A stretch of DNA of 64,000 bases from Capra hircus (GCF_001704415.2 NC_030817.1:30949550-31013549), one strand, 5' to 3'; positions 47,189-59,621 are shown, counted from the first letter of the stretch. Notes: generated by a model not told the origin, from the letters alone. Program-made: numbers and translations.

Positions 47189-47733
47189 GTATCTGTACTA
47201 GCTATATTTTTGCTTGTTGTCTTTCTCATCTTTGGCCATTTATATATTTAGATCTTTATTTTACTTAACTTGTAAGAAATCTTTAAAACAATTTGCTACT
47301 TCTGTTCAGTGCAAACAAAATTTTCTTTTAAAGTATATACTAACTCAGACCCAGAACCAGAAAGTGATAAAGAAAACATGAAGAAAATATTTTGCAACAT
47401 ATTTATTAAAATAAAATATTATTATAAATTAAAAATAAATTTGATTTCTTTATAACTTAAACAATTATTTGAATTCACCATAGAATTAGTTACTGCTATA
47501 TAATGCATAGCTCATATTGTTGTAATAGCACCTATTACAATGACTCAGGTTTCAAGAGTTGAGTGTTCAGATCATTAAAATCTAAAAAGTTTCTAGAAAT
47601 TAAATAGTGTTACTGGCTTTTATTATAAGTAAGCATAGTAAAAAATATCCTATAATTTATTATCATTATAATTTCTTGAACAAAAGGATATTTGGCAGTA
47701 GAAAGTATTAAGCATATAATCTTAGAACACTCT

Positions 47734-48543
47734 TTTTTTTTTAACTTTATTTTACTTTACAATACTGTATTGGTTTTGCCATACATTGACATGAATCCGC
47801 CATGGGTGTACATGAGTTCCCAATCATGAACCCCCCTCCCACCTTCCACCCCATATTATCTCTCTGGATCATTCCCATGCACCAGCCACAAGCATCCTGT
47901 ATCCTGTATCGAACATAGACTGGCAATTCATTTCTTACATGATAGTATACATGTTTCAATGCCATTCTCCCAAATCATCCCACCCTCTCCCTCTTCCTCA
48001 GAGTCCAAAAGTCCGTTCTACATATCTGTATTTCTTTTGCTGTCTTGCACACAGGGTCATCATTACCATCTTTCTAAATTCCATATATATGTGTTAGTAT
48101 ACTGCAGTGGTGTTTTTCTTTCTGGCTGCAATCCGAAAGTCTGCAAGCAATAAATGCTGGAGAGGGTGTGGAGAAAAGGGAACCCTCCTACACTGTTGGT
48201 GGGAATGCAAACTAGTACAGCCACTATGGAGAACAGTGTGGAGATTCCTTAAAAAATTGCAAATAGAACTGCCTTATGACCCAGCAATCCCACTGCTGGG
48301 CATACACACCGAGGAAACCGGAATTGAAAGAGACATGTGTACCCCAATGTTCACTGCAGCACTGTTTATAATAGTCAGGACATGGAAACAACCTAGATGT
48401 CCATCAGCAGATGAATGGATAAGAAAGCTGTGGTACATAAATACAATGGAGTATTACTCAGCCATTAAAAAGAATACATTTGAATCAGTTCTAATAAGAT
48501 GGATGAAACTGGAGCAGATTATACAGAGTGAAGTAAGCCAGAA
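47734..48543 (-). mobile_element. L1 insertion with 5' inversion (twin priming)
   Basis: The left part, 47734 to about 48127, is an L1 3' UTR on the minus strand with its poly(A) seen as poly(T) at 47733-47742. The right part, from about 48127 to 48543, is the adjoining ORF2 end on the plus strand (frame 48107-48652 partly covers it). The two parts share AGCCAGAAAGA at the L1 breakpoint. The flanks AGAACACTCT (47724-47733) and AGAACAGTCT (48544-48553) are the target-site duplication with one mismatch. Confidence 0.9.
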
Positions 48544-48553
48544 AGAACAGTCT

Positions 48554-49485
48554 TTTAAATTAAATAAATTTAGATTTACAAAATTTTACTACATGGTCCA
48601 CCTTTTGCCATTTTTCATCAAAAAATGGTTAAAAACTTGTCCGAAATTCTGACACTTGCATGCTGATTAGCATTTGGGAACAATTCATTATATAAAGATA
48701 GCTGTCTTCTTCTCTTGAAAACAGGGGTAGGATCTTTACTTTTTTATATTCCCAGAATATAAAAGAGACTCCATACACTCCATGAATATTCAAGGAATAA
48801 TATTTTCAGTTTTGCAGGAGAATTTGGCATTTTAGTATTTTTTGCATTTTGGTTTAAATCTTTTGTAAGTTATGGTACAATTCAGCCCAAATTACAAAGA
48901 TTAAAACTGACAAGATCTCTTTAAAATATTTTAGGGATAATAGTTCAATCTCTAAATGTAGATTAGCTATCTTGAGGCATTAGAAATATTTTAACACTAA
49001 ATCTATCATTGGAAAAGGTAAGACAGAAGTATTATTTCTATAATCTATAATGTTGCAAATAGCCATACATATTTGTTTCTCTCTCCTTGGCCAACTCTGA
49101 CTATGGTATAGTTATTTTCAGAAAAAAAAAAAAAATCTGTTCCTATTTCTTTGGCTTGGATACTCTCCTTTCCTGATAGTTCAGGTGAATGAATGACAGA
49201 CATACAGCTTTTGATATTTCAATTTTACCTTATGTGGACGTCTTGCTTAGATTTTTAAAAAATCTATAAAAATTATATAATGTATCTCCACCATTTATGA
49301 AGCCCAGGTCTTTCATTATATAAACAGTCATAGATTGGAAATCCTGATTCACAAGGCAAAGACAGGGTAATGAACACATAGTAACCATCCATTTACTTTC
49401 TGCAACCTAGTAGAACCTAATGTCTAGCATACAATAAAGTATAGAAACTCTCCATGTTAGAGACACAGTTAAGGAAAATGATAGT
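48554..49485. other. Intronic sequence with no recognised feature
   Basis: AT-rich intron between the inverted L1 and the SINE pair. No exon, RNA gene or named repeat was recognised. Confidence 0.5.
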
Positions 49486-49499
49486 AAAAATGAGATAAA

Positions 49500-49728
49500 T
49501 AAAAGCGAAAAGTGAAAGTGAAAGTCTCTCAGTCATGTCCAGTTCTTTGCGACCCCACGGACTATAGTCTTCCAGGCTCCTCTGTTCATGGAATTCTCCA
49601 GGCCTGAATACTGGAGTGGGTAGCCATTTCCTTCTCTAGGGGATCTTTCCAATCTAGAGATTGAACCCAGGTCTCCTGCATTGCAGGCAGATTCTCTACC
49701 GTCTGAGCCCCTCGTGGCGCAGCTGGTA
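49500..49728 (-). mobile_element. Bov-tA SINE with 14-bp target-site duplication
   Basis: Minus-orientation SINE with the tRNA-like end near 49728. The flanks AAAAATGAGATAAA at 49486-49499 and 49729-49742 are identical. A second SINE starts immediately after the right duplication. Confidence 0.92.
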
Positions 49729-49742
49729 AAAAATGAGATAAA

Positions 49743-49956
49743 CTAAAGTGAAGTGAAGTGGCTCAGTCGTGTCCGACTCTTTGCGACCCCATGGACTGTA
49801 GCCCACCAGGCTTCTCAGTCCATGGGATTTTCCAGGCATGAATACTGCATGAATACTGGAGTGGGTTACATTCCCTTCTCCAGGGGATCTTCCCAACCCA
49901 AGGATCGAACCCAGGTCTCCTGCATTGTAGGCAGACGCTTTACGGTCTGAGCTACT
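49743..49956 (-). mobile_element. Bov-tA SINE, minus, tandem to the previous one
   Basis: Bov-A body and tRNA-like segment in the same orientation as the preceding SINE, separated only by its target-site duplication. The phrase ATGAATACTG is duplicated near 49840-49860, a small internal tandem copy. Confidence 0.89.
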
Positions 49957-50099
49957 GATAGAAATAACAGGTGAGTGATTAAATTAGGGCATAGCCTTTT
50001 GTGATACAGAGATAAATGATAAATATAATTAATATTAAACACACATACAAAGTTGATTATTGGAAAATACATAGGCAGAGGCAGCACAGGTATTCAATC

Positions 50100-52240
50100 T
50101 CTCTGAATTCCCACATAAAAATAAAGTAAAAATAAGACCAAAATTCCATGGACAACATTTATAATAAAGCTACATAACAAGGTAGCCCCATAAGTCCCAA
50201 AAGAAGTTGGTGGGGATAAACCACCAATAACCACAAGACTACATGGTGTCCATGTCGATGTGAGAGGAAGAAGGAAGCGTCAGGGCATCATCTGACAGAC
50301 CTGAGAATAAGAGAGCCCCCAAATAGCCAACCAATACTCAGTGGAATGTCTGAAGGCACACTGAGTGCAGTTAAAAGTGGGAGTTTTGCCTTCTCTGATA
50401 CGAGATGAGTGCATGAGATCCATAGTAAAAAGGTCTGAAGGGGCTGGAACAGTCTAGCACCTATGAATTTTCAAACTGCCCCACCAGGCTCCAGTAAGAA
50501 CTCAATCCTTCTTGGAGAAGAAACTGCTGGGCTAAGTCAACATTAAACAGGATAAGGACAAAGGAGGCAAATAAAAGAGAAAGTTCAGACTGAAGTGGAA
50601 GAAGGAATAGAGGCAGGAAATCTCAGGAAATAAGTGCTACAACTGTTAACAGTACATATAAACAGCAGAAGAGGGAGATCTGTGAAACTACAAAAGCTTC
50701 CCCAACACCCACTTTCATTTTAAAAGTTAAGAAGTAATTTCACTGAAAAATGAGCAGCAGAAAAGTATTGAGGTAAAATCCCAGACAAAGTTAAACAAAC
50801 TATACACGCATGAGACAGACAGAAATATTGCTGCCAGCAATGAAAGTATATCAGAAAGACATGCCCAAGAAACATATCATAACCATAAACCTACTATGTC
50901 AAAACAAGCAAAAAGATGTTAAGAGTGATACAAGATACAAAATAACAACAGAAATCTGGATTAGAAAAACTCAGAAGTGAAGTGAAAGGACCCAGAAAAG
51001 AATCTAAAATAAAATAATAAAATCATTTCAGAAGTGAATACTAAACTAGTCAAAGACAAAAGAAGTAAACAACAGACAACACCTTAAGAGAAGCAGAAAG
51101 TGAAAAAGAAATTTTAAAAAATCAAATCAATTAAAAAATCTAAATGGAGATATAAGAAGGACTCAAGAGAAAGTGACAAATAGTGAAGAAAAGATTCAAC
51201 ATATGGATAATGTGAGTTTCTAAAGAAGAAAACCAAAGCAAGGAAACAAAAATTGCTAAAAACTTTCAGTTAAAAAAATGATTTTAATATTTATTTTGGA
51301 AGAGCATACTGTGAATTTGAAATCTTGACCCAGAACAATCAATGCAAGACATACTCTTATAATAAAATTATTAGACTTTAATGAAAACTAAAAAACTTCC
51401 TTTGGACATCTAGAAGAAAAAAGCCTGTGACTTATAAGAGAAAAAATTATACATCCTTATCAGACTTTTCTACAGCAACACTTTATGCCACAAGAAAATT
51501 AAATAACACTTAAGATGCTCAAGAAACAAAATTGTGAGCCAAAGATTTTATACCTAACAAAACTGCCTTTCAAGTATAAAGGACATAGATAAACTATTCC
51601 TGCACTAGAGAACGGAGAAGGCAATGGCACCCCACTCCAGTACTCTTGCCTGGAAAATCCCATGGACGAAGGAGCCTGGTAGGCTGCAGTCCATGGAGTC
51701 ACTAAGAGTCGGACACGACTGAGTGACTTTACTTTCACTTTTCACTTTCATGCATTGGAGAAGGAAATGGCAACCCACTCTAGTGTTCTTGCCTGGAGAA
51801 TCCCAGGGACGGGGGAGCCTGGTGGGCTGCCATCTATGGGGTCGCACAGAGTCGGACACGACTGAAGCGACTTAGCAGCAGCAGCAGTAACTTAAGGGAT
51901 ATTGTTCCTATAAGCCCTTCCTGAGGAATCTATAATAGAATATTTTTCTGACAAGATGTTTGATACCAATCTAAGGACTGGTGATGAGAATTAAATATAC
52001 AATTACCAATGAACTAAAAGGTAGAGTGTACAGAGTGTAAGGGCTACATGCTCAAAGTAGATATAGTATGATAATTTTAACTTTTTTAAAATAAGGAAGA
52101 CTGGAAAGAGCATACACAAAATTTAAAAAAAAATAGTTATGGTAACATGCTGATGAGGGTATTAGCGCTATCATTCCAAGATTGTTGTGTGTGTAACGGG
52201 ATAAAACAAATAAATGATTATTAAATATCCTAATTCTCAC
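50100..52240 (+). mobile_element. Probable old L1M/HAL1-type 5' region
   Basis: The A-rich plus-strand text at 50.4-51.6 kb and its resumption at 51.9-52.2 kb (ACTTTATGCCACAAGAAAAT, CCAAAGATTTTATACCTAAC) resemble the 5' half of ancient L1M or HAL1 elements. A Bov-A2 SINE splits it. There are no intact frames and the limits are rough. Confidence 0.4.
51609..51888 (+). mobile_element. Bov-A2 SINE (dimer)
   Basis: Two Bov-A units joined by the TTCACTTTTCACTTTCATGC linker, ending GACTTAGCAGCAGCAGCAG. The sequence is close to the standard form of the family, suggesting a relatively young copy. Confidence 0.93.
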
Positions 52241-52317
52241 CTTGTAACCTTGAAAATAAGGATTATTGGTGATAAAAAAAGATATAGATGTATGTAACAG
52301 AGAAAACTCAATATCCC

Positions 52318-52980
52318 CTCAAAAGAAGATCATGGCATCCAGTCCCATCACTCAATGGCAAGTAGATGGGGAAAAAATGGAAACAGTGGCAGATTTTATT
52401 TTCTTGGGCTCCAAAAGCACTGTGGACAGTGACTGCAATCAGAAATTAAATGACACTTCCTACTTGGAAGAGAAGCTATGACAAATTTAGACACCATATT
52501 AAAAAGCAGAAACATCACTTTGCTGACAAAGGTCCATATAGTCAAAGCTGTGGTTTTTCCCGTAGTCATGTAATGGATGTGAGAGGTGGACCATAAAGAA
52601 GGTTGAGCATCAGAGAATTGATGCTTTTGAACTGTGGTGCTGGTGAAGACTCTTGAGAGTCCCTGGACAAAAAGAAGATCAAACCAGTCAATCCTAAAGG
52701 AAATCAACCCTGAATATTCATTGGAAAGACTGATGCTGAAGCTAAAGCTGGCCACCTGATGGGGAGATCCAACTCTTTGGAAAAGATCCTGATGCTGGGC
52801 ATGATTGAGGGCAGGAGGAGAAGGGGATGACAGAGGATAAGATGGTTGGATGGCATCACCAACTCAATGGACATGAGTTTTAGCAAACTCTAGGAGATAG
52901 TGAAGGATAGGGAAGCCTGGTGTCCTGCATTTTATGGGGTTGCAAAGAGTCCGACATGACTTAGCAACTGAACAAAACAA
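52318..52980 (+). mobile_element. Diverged BovB LINE fragment, plus
   Basis: It contains the BovB C-terminal region (ATCATGGCATCCAGTCCCAT at the left, GACATGACTTAGCAACTGAA at the right) with stops and deletions. It is an old copy. Confidence 0.88.
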
Positions 52981-53687
52981 CAACAGAATAAAGGTTAAGC
53001 TAAATGATTTGCAGTCTTGAATTGGAAATATCAATATAAATTCATAAGGTTAATTTTAGTTACACATATGCACATATACCAGCCCCCCTCCCACACACAC
53101 CTCCCTCACAAGTCCTGTCCAATGGAAAGACTTATAAACAGTGACTAACCCAGGTTGTGGTCCTGAAATACCACTTCTCTAAAAGAAACTAGGGCTTCTT
53201 GAAGAAATAGGTGACTCTGTCTGCAGTAGAAAAACACACAAAATGTGTATGGAAAATCATTCATGCTAGGTGGCAAAGAAGCTGTCACAGACTACCAGAG
53301 TCATGGCTAAAGGAGATAACTTTATGATGCTTCCACTGGCTAAGTATGAGAAAATCTGAGCTTCGTCATGATAATAATTGCAATAAATTGAATATCATCA
53401 AATATGTTTAAGTCCCTGCATTCCTAATGATATTAAAACAGAAAAAGAATTGCTCATCTTTGGGAAATCATAAGGAACTAATTCATTATCTTCAAAGTTG
53501 GTAAATAAGGGCAAATAATCAAATATCTTTTCTGTATTTTCTATATGAATGGTTCTACTAGGTATCCAAATAATAGACAAGGGGAAATGTCTCTATGTAA
53601 AATATTCTAATTAATAAATGAAAAAGAAATGAGAATAAGAATATTGCTATTTCATAATTTTCAATAAATTAATGAATATTTAATGCT
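52981..53687. other. Intronic sequence with no recognised feature
   Basis: Sequence between two diverged BovB copies. No exon or named repeat was supported. Confidence 0.5.
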
Positions 53688-54492
53688 GGGTTGGATGAAT
53701 CACAAGCTGAAGTCAAGATTGCCAGGAGAAATATCAATAACCTCAGATATGTAGATGACACCAACCTTATGGCAGAAAGCAAAGAGGAACTAAAGAGCTT
53801 CTTGATGAAGGTGAAAGAGAAGAGTGAAAAACAGGCTTAAAACTCAACATTCAAAAAACTAAGATCATGGCATCCATCCCATCACTTCATGGCATATAGA
53901 TGGTGAAACAATGGAAACAGTAAAAGACTTTATTTTCTTGGGCTCCAAAATCACTGCAGATGGTGACTGCAGCCATGAACTTAAAAGATACTTGTTCCTT
54001 GGAAGAAAAGCTATGCCCAGATAGTGTATTAAAAAGCAGAGACATTACTCTGTTGACAAAGGTCTGTCCAGTCAAAGCTATGGTTTTTCCAGTAGTCTTA
54101 TTGTACAGAGGTAAGAGTTGGACCATAAAGAAGGCTGAGTGCCAAAGAATTGATGCTTTTGAACTGTGGTGTTTTGAGAGTCCCTTGGACTGCAAGGAGA
54201 ACAAAGGAATCAAACCTGAATATTCATTGGAAGGACTGATGCTGAAGCTGAAGCTCTAATACTTTGGCCACCTGATGGGAGGAGCTTACTCATTGGAAAA
54301 GACTGATTCTGGGAAAGAATGAAGGCAGGAGGAGAAGGGGACAACAGAGGACAAGATGGTTGGATAGCATCACTGACTCAATGGAGTTGAGTTTGAGCAA
54401 GCTCTGGGAAATGGTGAAGGACAGGGAAGCATGGGGTGCTGTAGCCCATGGGCTGGCAAAGAGTCAAACGACTGAGCAACTGAACAACAATG
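53688..54492 (+). mobile_element. Diverged BovB LINE fragment, plus
   Basis: The reverse-transcriptase palm is still visible (the YADD position now reads YVDD, from TATGTAGATGAC near 53747), followed by the C-terminal region to GACTGAGCAACTGAACAA. Several deletions and stops are present. Confidence 0.88.
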
Positions 54493-54686
54493 GATATAGG
54501 CTCCTTGAATCAGAAAAGTGACGACTAGACATTATGTGTCTCTTACAGTCTTGCCAGAGGAATGGAATCTGAGTCTGATCCAATCTCTGGATCCAGTTGC
54601 CAATTTGGAAAAAAAAAAAACTGGTGGGTGGAGGGCATGTAGGGTTGTATCATAGGTAATATATTGGCAGGGTCTAGACTGTGGGA

Positions 54687-54819
54687 CAGAGAAGGCGATG
54701 GCACCCCACTCCAGTACTCTAGCCTGGAAAATCCCATGAACGGAGGAGCCTGGTGCGCTGCAGTCCATGGGGTCGCACAGAATCGGACACAACTTTAGCG
54801 ACTTAGTAGCAGCAGCAGC
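54687..54819 (+). mobile_element. Bov-A monomer SINE with 11-bp TSD
   Basis: A single Bov-A unit ending GACTTAGTAGCAGCAGCAGC. It is flanked by perfect copies of AGACTGTGGGA at 54676-54686 and 54820-54830. Confidence 0.92.
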
Positions 54820-54884
54820 AGACTGTGGGAAACTCTTTGGGTTGGAAGGTGCAAGTTTTTCTACAACTGTTTTACGACACTGCA

Positions 54885-54975
54885 ACTTCAAGGACTGCAG
54901 CCCACTAGACTCCTCTGACCATGGGATTTTCCAGGCAAGAAAACTGGAACAGGTTGCCATTTCCTTCTCTAACAA
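54885..54975 (-). mobile_element. Bov-A SINE fragment
   Basis: A short minus-orientation piece with AAGGACTGCAGCCCACTAGA and ATGGGATTTTCCAGGCAAGA. It is truncated at both ends. Confidence 0.75.
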
Positions 54976-55789
54976 ATAAACAGTGGGGAGTGAAAGAGAA
55001 TAGAAGGGAAACTTACAAGAGACTTAAAAAAATACAGTACATTAAAAAAATGGGGGAAACCAAACTGCTGTGCTAGGGATGCACATTTGGGTGTTGGAAC
55101 TATGGGGGGGAACAGCAGGGAGAGGATAACTACAGAAGTTAGGATAATGATTTCTTGAAGGAATGGGGCATATATAAGGATTTATGCTCTGGGTGGCAGA
55201 GTTTTATTTCTTGACCTGGACGATACTTACAAGCATGTTCACCTTATAATAATTTATTAAACCACATATTTGTAGTATGTGGTTTTCAGGATCTGTGTTT
55301 TATTCTACATATATAGTATCTCCTCTCTTTGAACACCTGAAGATCCTTATAGTCATTTTTAGAGACTTATTTATATATCAGATTCCTGATGTTTGAGGAA
55401 TCTCTACCTAGTTCTAAAATTAAAAAATAACACTTGGGCATAAAATTTGTCCAGTTCCCTCACATGTAAAATGACCATGGTAATAGTTATTCAATAAGTA
55501 GGCTGTGTGGCTGTGGTGATGAAAAGAACAATATAACCACACTGCAAAATACACGCTGGGCAGCTGGCTAAACTCATCCTGTGTGACTTAAGAGTTTACT
55601 CTTTATATTTGTGCCTTAGCAAAATTACAGTGCTTGTTACACCCTTTGGAACAGCTAGAAAATCATTAGAAAAAAACTAAACCAAAAATGCCACCAATTA
55701 ATATATATAGTCCTGGGACCTCTATTAAACTATCTTCTTTTCTCAGTTGCATACCAAACCCTATAGGGAATTCTGTTAAAAAGGACTTT
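54976..55789. other. Intronic sequence with no recognised feature
   Basis: Unique-looking intron between a SINE fragment and an L1 piece. Nothing was assigned. Confidence 0.45.
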
Positions 55790-56945
55790 GGCCTTACATG
55801 TGCCTATCCAGTTTCCTAATACCATTAAAATTCCTAGAAGAAATAAAGGCAGAATGCTCTTTGACATGAGTCTTAGCAATGTGTTTCCAGATATGACTCC
55901 TCAAGCAATGTGGACAAAAGCGAAAATAAAGAAATGGGACAACAACAAACTAAAAAGCTCTGCATGGCAAAGGAAACCATCAGCAAAATGAAAAGACAAC
56001 ATACCAAGCTGGAGAAGATATTTGCAAATCATACATCTGATAAGAGGCTGATATAAAATATATATTAAAAACTCATAAAACTCAACAACAAAAAACCAAA
56101 CAACCCAATTTAAAAAATAGGCAGAGGAGCTAAATGGTCATTTTCCCAAAGTTATTTTCAGATGCACAACAGGTACATGAAAAGATGTTCATCACTAATT
56201 ATTAGGGAAATGCAAATCAAAACCACAATGATTTGTTATCAAAAAGGCAAGAAATAACAAGAGACGATGTAGAGAAAAGTGCACCCTCATGCACTGTTTG
56301 TGGGAATGTAAACTGGTGCAGCCAATTTACAGTATGGAAAACAGTATGGAGAGTTCTGTTTTATATTAAGACTAGAACCACCATCTGATCTAGCTATTCA
56401 ACTTCTGGGTATTTATCCAAAGAGTATAAAAACATAAATTCAAAATACTGTACCCCTGAGTTCATAGCTGAATTTACAATTGCCAAGATATGGAAGCAAC
56501 CTAAGTGCTCATCAATGGATGAGTGTATAAAGGAGATGTGGTATATACATATACTATGAAATACTACTGAGACATAAAAGAGATGAAATCTTGCCATTTG
56601 CAACAACATGGATGGAGGGTATTATTCTAAAAGAAATAAGTCAAAGAAAGACAAATACTGTATCATATCACATATGTGGAATTAAAAAAAACAAATAAAG
56701 GAATAAATCAAACCAAATAAAGATAAACACATAGATAAAAGGAACAGAGTAGTGATTACCAGTGGGGAAGTAGGGTGGAGGGAGGGCAAAATGGGTAAAG
56801 GTGGTCAACTGCTTGGTGATGGATAGAAACTAAACTTTTGGTGGTGAGCATGCTATAGTGTATACGGAAGCTGAAATATAATAATATTGTACACATGAAA
56901 CTTATGTAGTATCATAAACCAATGTTACCCCAATTTAATAAAAAA
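55790..56945 (+). mobile_element. L1 LINE 3' fragment, plus
   Basis: It reads through the end of L1 ORF2 (ATGACTCCTCAAGCAATGTG, TTTATCCAAAGAGTATAAAA) into an L1 3' UTR ending in CCCCAATTTAATAAAAAAGA. Frames are broken. A BovB copy starts about 55 bp later. Confidence 0.78.
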
Positions 56946-56999
56946 GACTCTGGTTTACTAAAAGAAAAAAGGAAGGGAGTTTAAATACTAAAATCTAAC

Positions 57000-57790
57000 C
57001 TCAGATATGCAGATGACACCACCCTTATGGCAAAAAGTGAAAAGGAACTAAAAAGCCTCTTGATGAAAGTGAAAGTGGGGAGTGAAAAAGTTGCCTTAAA
57101 GCTCAACATTCAGAAAACAAAGATCATGGCATCTGGTCCCATCACTTCATGGCAAATAGATGGGGAAACAGTGGAAACAGTGTCAGACTTTATTTTGGGG
57201 GGCTCCAAAATCACTGCAGATGGTGATTGCAGCCATGAAATTAAAAGACGCTTACTCCTTGGAAGGAAAGTTATGACCAACCTAGATAGCATATTCAAAA
57301 GCAGAGATATTACTTTGCCAACAAAGGTCCATCTAGTCAAGGCTATGGTTTTTCCAGTGGTCATGTATGGATGTGATAATTGGACTGTGAAGAAAGCTGA
57401 GCGCCAAAGAATTGAAGCTTTTGAACTGTGGTGTTGGAGAAGACTCCTGAGAGTCCCTTGGACAGCAAGGAGATCCAACCAGTCCATTCTAAAGGAGATC
57501 AGTCCTGGGTGTTCTTTGGAAGGAATGATGCTAAAGCTAAAACTCCAATACTTTGGCCACCTCATGCAAAGAGTTGACTCATTGGAAAAGACTCTGATGC
57601 TGGGAGGGATTGAGGGCAGGAGGAGAAGGGGATGACAGAGGATGAGATGGCTGGATGGCATCACCGACTCGATGGACGTGAGTTTGAATGAATTCTGGGA
57701 GTTGGTAATGGACAGGGAGGCCTGGCATGCTTCAATTCATGGGGTTGCAGAGAGTAGGACACCACCAAGCTGAATGAACTGAACTGACTG
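57000..57790 (+). mobile_element. BovB LINE fragment, plus, long open C-terminal frame
   Basis: It starts at the reverse-transcriptase YADD region (ATATGCAGATGACACCACC). A 202-codon open frame at 57027-57635 covers the C-terminal RTE part up to a stop shortly before the 3' UTR. It ends near GAATGAACTGAACTGACTGA. It is one of the less decayed copies. Confidence 0.93.
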
Positions 57791-58007
57791 AAGGCCAATA
57801 AACAAAGTAGCAAACTCTCACCACAGTGGGAGAAGTAATAGCACAAGAGCCTGGAAATGGTTAAGAGGAGGTAGAAAACAGGCAAGAGCTGAGATGTATT
57901 TTGAATATATCTCATTGGATATATTCAAAAAGGTATGTCAATGACCTGAGACCTATGGAAACAAAGATGCTGGACTGCACTTCTGGAACCCATATGTAAT
58001 TATTGTT

Positions 58008-58286
58008 GCTGCTGCTGCTGCTGCTAAGTTGCTTCAGTCGTGTCCGACTCTGTGTGACCCCATAGACAGCAGCCCACCAGGGTCCCCCATCCCTGGGATT
58101 CTCCAGGCAAGAACACTGGAGTGGGTTGCCATTTCCTTCTCCAATGCGTGAAAGGGAAAAGTGAAAGTGAAGTCGCTCAGTTGTGTCCGACTCTTAGCGA
58201 CCCCATGGACTGCAGCCCTCCAGGCTCCTTCGTCCATGGGATTTTCCAGGCAAGAGTACTGGAGTGGGGTGTCATTGCCTTTTCCA
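58008..58286 (-). mobile_element. Bov-A2 SINE with perfect 14-bp TSD
   Basis: Dimeric Bov-A2 in minus orientation with its CAG tail read as GCTGCTGCTGCTGCTG. Identical flanks ATGTAATTATTGTT lie at 57994-58007 and 58287-58300. The sequence is close to the family standard, so it is probably young. Confidence 0.94.
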
Positions 58287-58300
58287 ATGTAATTATTGTT

Positions 58301-58900
58301 ATATGACATAAAACAGGGAAAAATATCCAGATAAGATCTGTACCTATGTGTACATGTGTATTACTATATTTGTCCTTTTATTTATAAGACGGCAAAGACA
58401 AGTCAAACAAGATCGATGTATTTGAAGTTTTGGTAGAAAGGACGAGGCAGAGAGAAAGAGAAATCACCATAAGGATAATGCACAGATGGGAAGAACTGAC
58501 AACATTAGCTGTGAAGTGGTAAACCAAAAAGTGAAGATGAAATAAGGACTCACAAGAAGGAGGAAAAAGAGACTGAGAAAAAAAATAGCAGAAGAAATTG
58601 GAAATGACAGTTTATCAATGACATTTTAAAAACAAGTCTGGAGTAGTTTTACTTTTATTTTCAAGTAGCTAGAACTCAGATATGAGCACAGGTGTATATG
58701 TGGTTTGTAAACAGAATCTAAATCTATGACCTATTTTAGAAAAAATAACATACTATAACAAACTAGTTTTATGTATGCTTTGTTCCTGATTTGCGCTATA
58801 TACCTTTAATATGGTATAGAAGAGGTCATTATTACAAAAATAATTTATCCATTAAATTAATGATTTTATTTTACTTACATAATTTCAAAAAAGTTCTTAC
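58301..58900. other. Intronic sequence with no recognised feature
   Basis: Purine-rich near 58430-58590, then AT-rich up to the LRRC9 exon. No further feature was supported. Confidence 0.45.
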
Positions 58901-59020
58901 CAGGTGGTATACATCATCTAAACAAGTAAATTCATTAAAGCTGATATTAAGTTTTCGAAGTCCTGTTAATTTGCAGAGATCTCTCAACTTACTCAAGCTG
59001 TTTCCATGTAGATTCAGACT
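58901..59020 (-). CDS. LRRC9: LRRC9 coding exon (window exon 2)
   Basis: This is a 120-nt, 40-codon exon with phase 0 at both ends. The acceptor is CTTACTTCAG and the donor is GTAAGAAC. It encodes two clear leucine-rich repeats, SLNLHGNSLSKLRDL and LRKLNISFNEFTCLDD, and ends DVYHL. The following exon continues with YNLEYLDASHN, so the repeat spacing is kept across a 12.9-kb intron. That argues against a missing exon in that long gap. Confidence 0.94.
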
Positions 59021-59621
59021 CTGAAGTAAGATAAAATGTAAATAAAAAGTAAGACAAATTATATTCTAATTATAGCTATTAAATAACAGTAAGAGAGAGC
59101 CAATGAAAAAAAAATCTAATTTTAAAAGTATAGTCTGTTTTTATAATCTGATTTTACAAGATGAAGTTTATAACAGCAGCTTTGGACCTGGTACTTGATT
59201 AATTTGATTTTCCACTTGCTCTAAGGTTACTAATAATTGGCATGAAATTCTCTTTAGAAGATGATTAAATATTTTGTTTTTATATTCATTAGGGCAGTTC
59301 TATTTCTCAGGCTAGCTGGTGAACAATGTAGGCCCTAAAGATTTTGGGTATTGGCTAGGTTGCCTCACAGGAGAGAGGATGGCTGGATAAAACCTGATTA
59401 CAGGGAACCAAATGAGGGCCCTGGCCTAAGGAAGAAAGGCTGAGGGTGTTAAAGTGGGAGGATACAATGTCAAAGATGATACAATGTCAAAGAAGGAGTT
59501 GAGAGACTGTCTAAGTCTCTGCACCACAAATTGACCCAGATTTTCCCTGCCCATTTGATCCTGGGCTATATGAAAATGAATGTTATTATATTTTTATATT
59601 TAGGGGAGACTCTGATATCTG

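Noticed and set aside
57027..57635. 202-residue open frame as a small gene
   Set aside because: C-terminal BovB segment starting at the YADD region, with no promoter or splice context.
11680..57790. Strand bias of BovB relative to LRRC9
   Set aside because: I count six copies in sense and seven in antisense to the gene, so no bias is visible.
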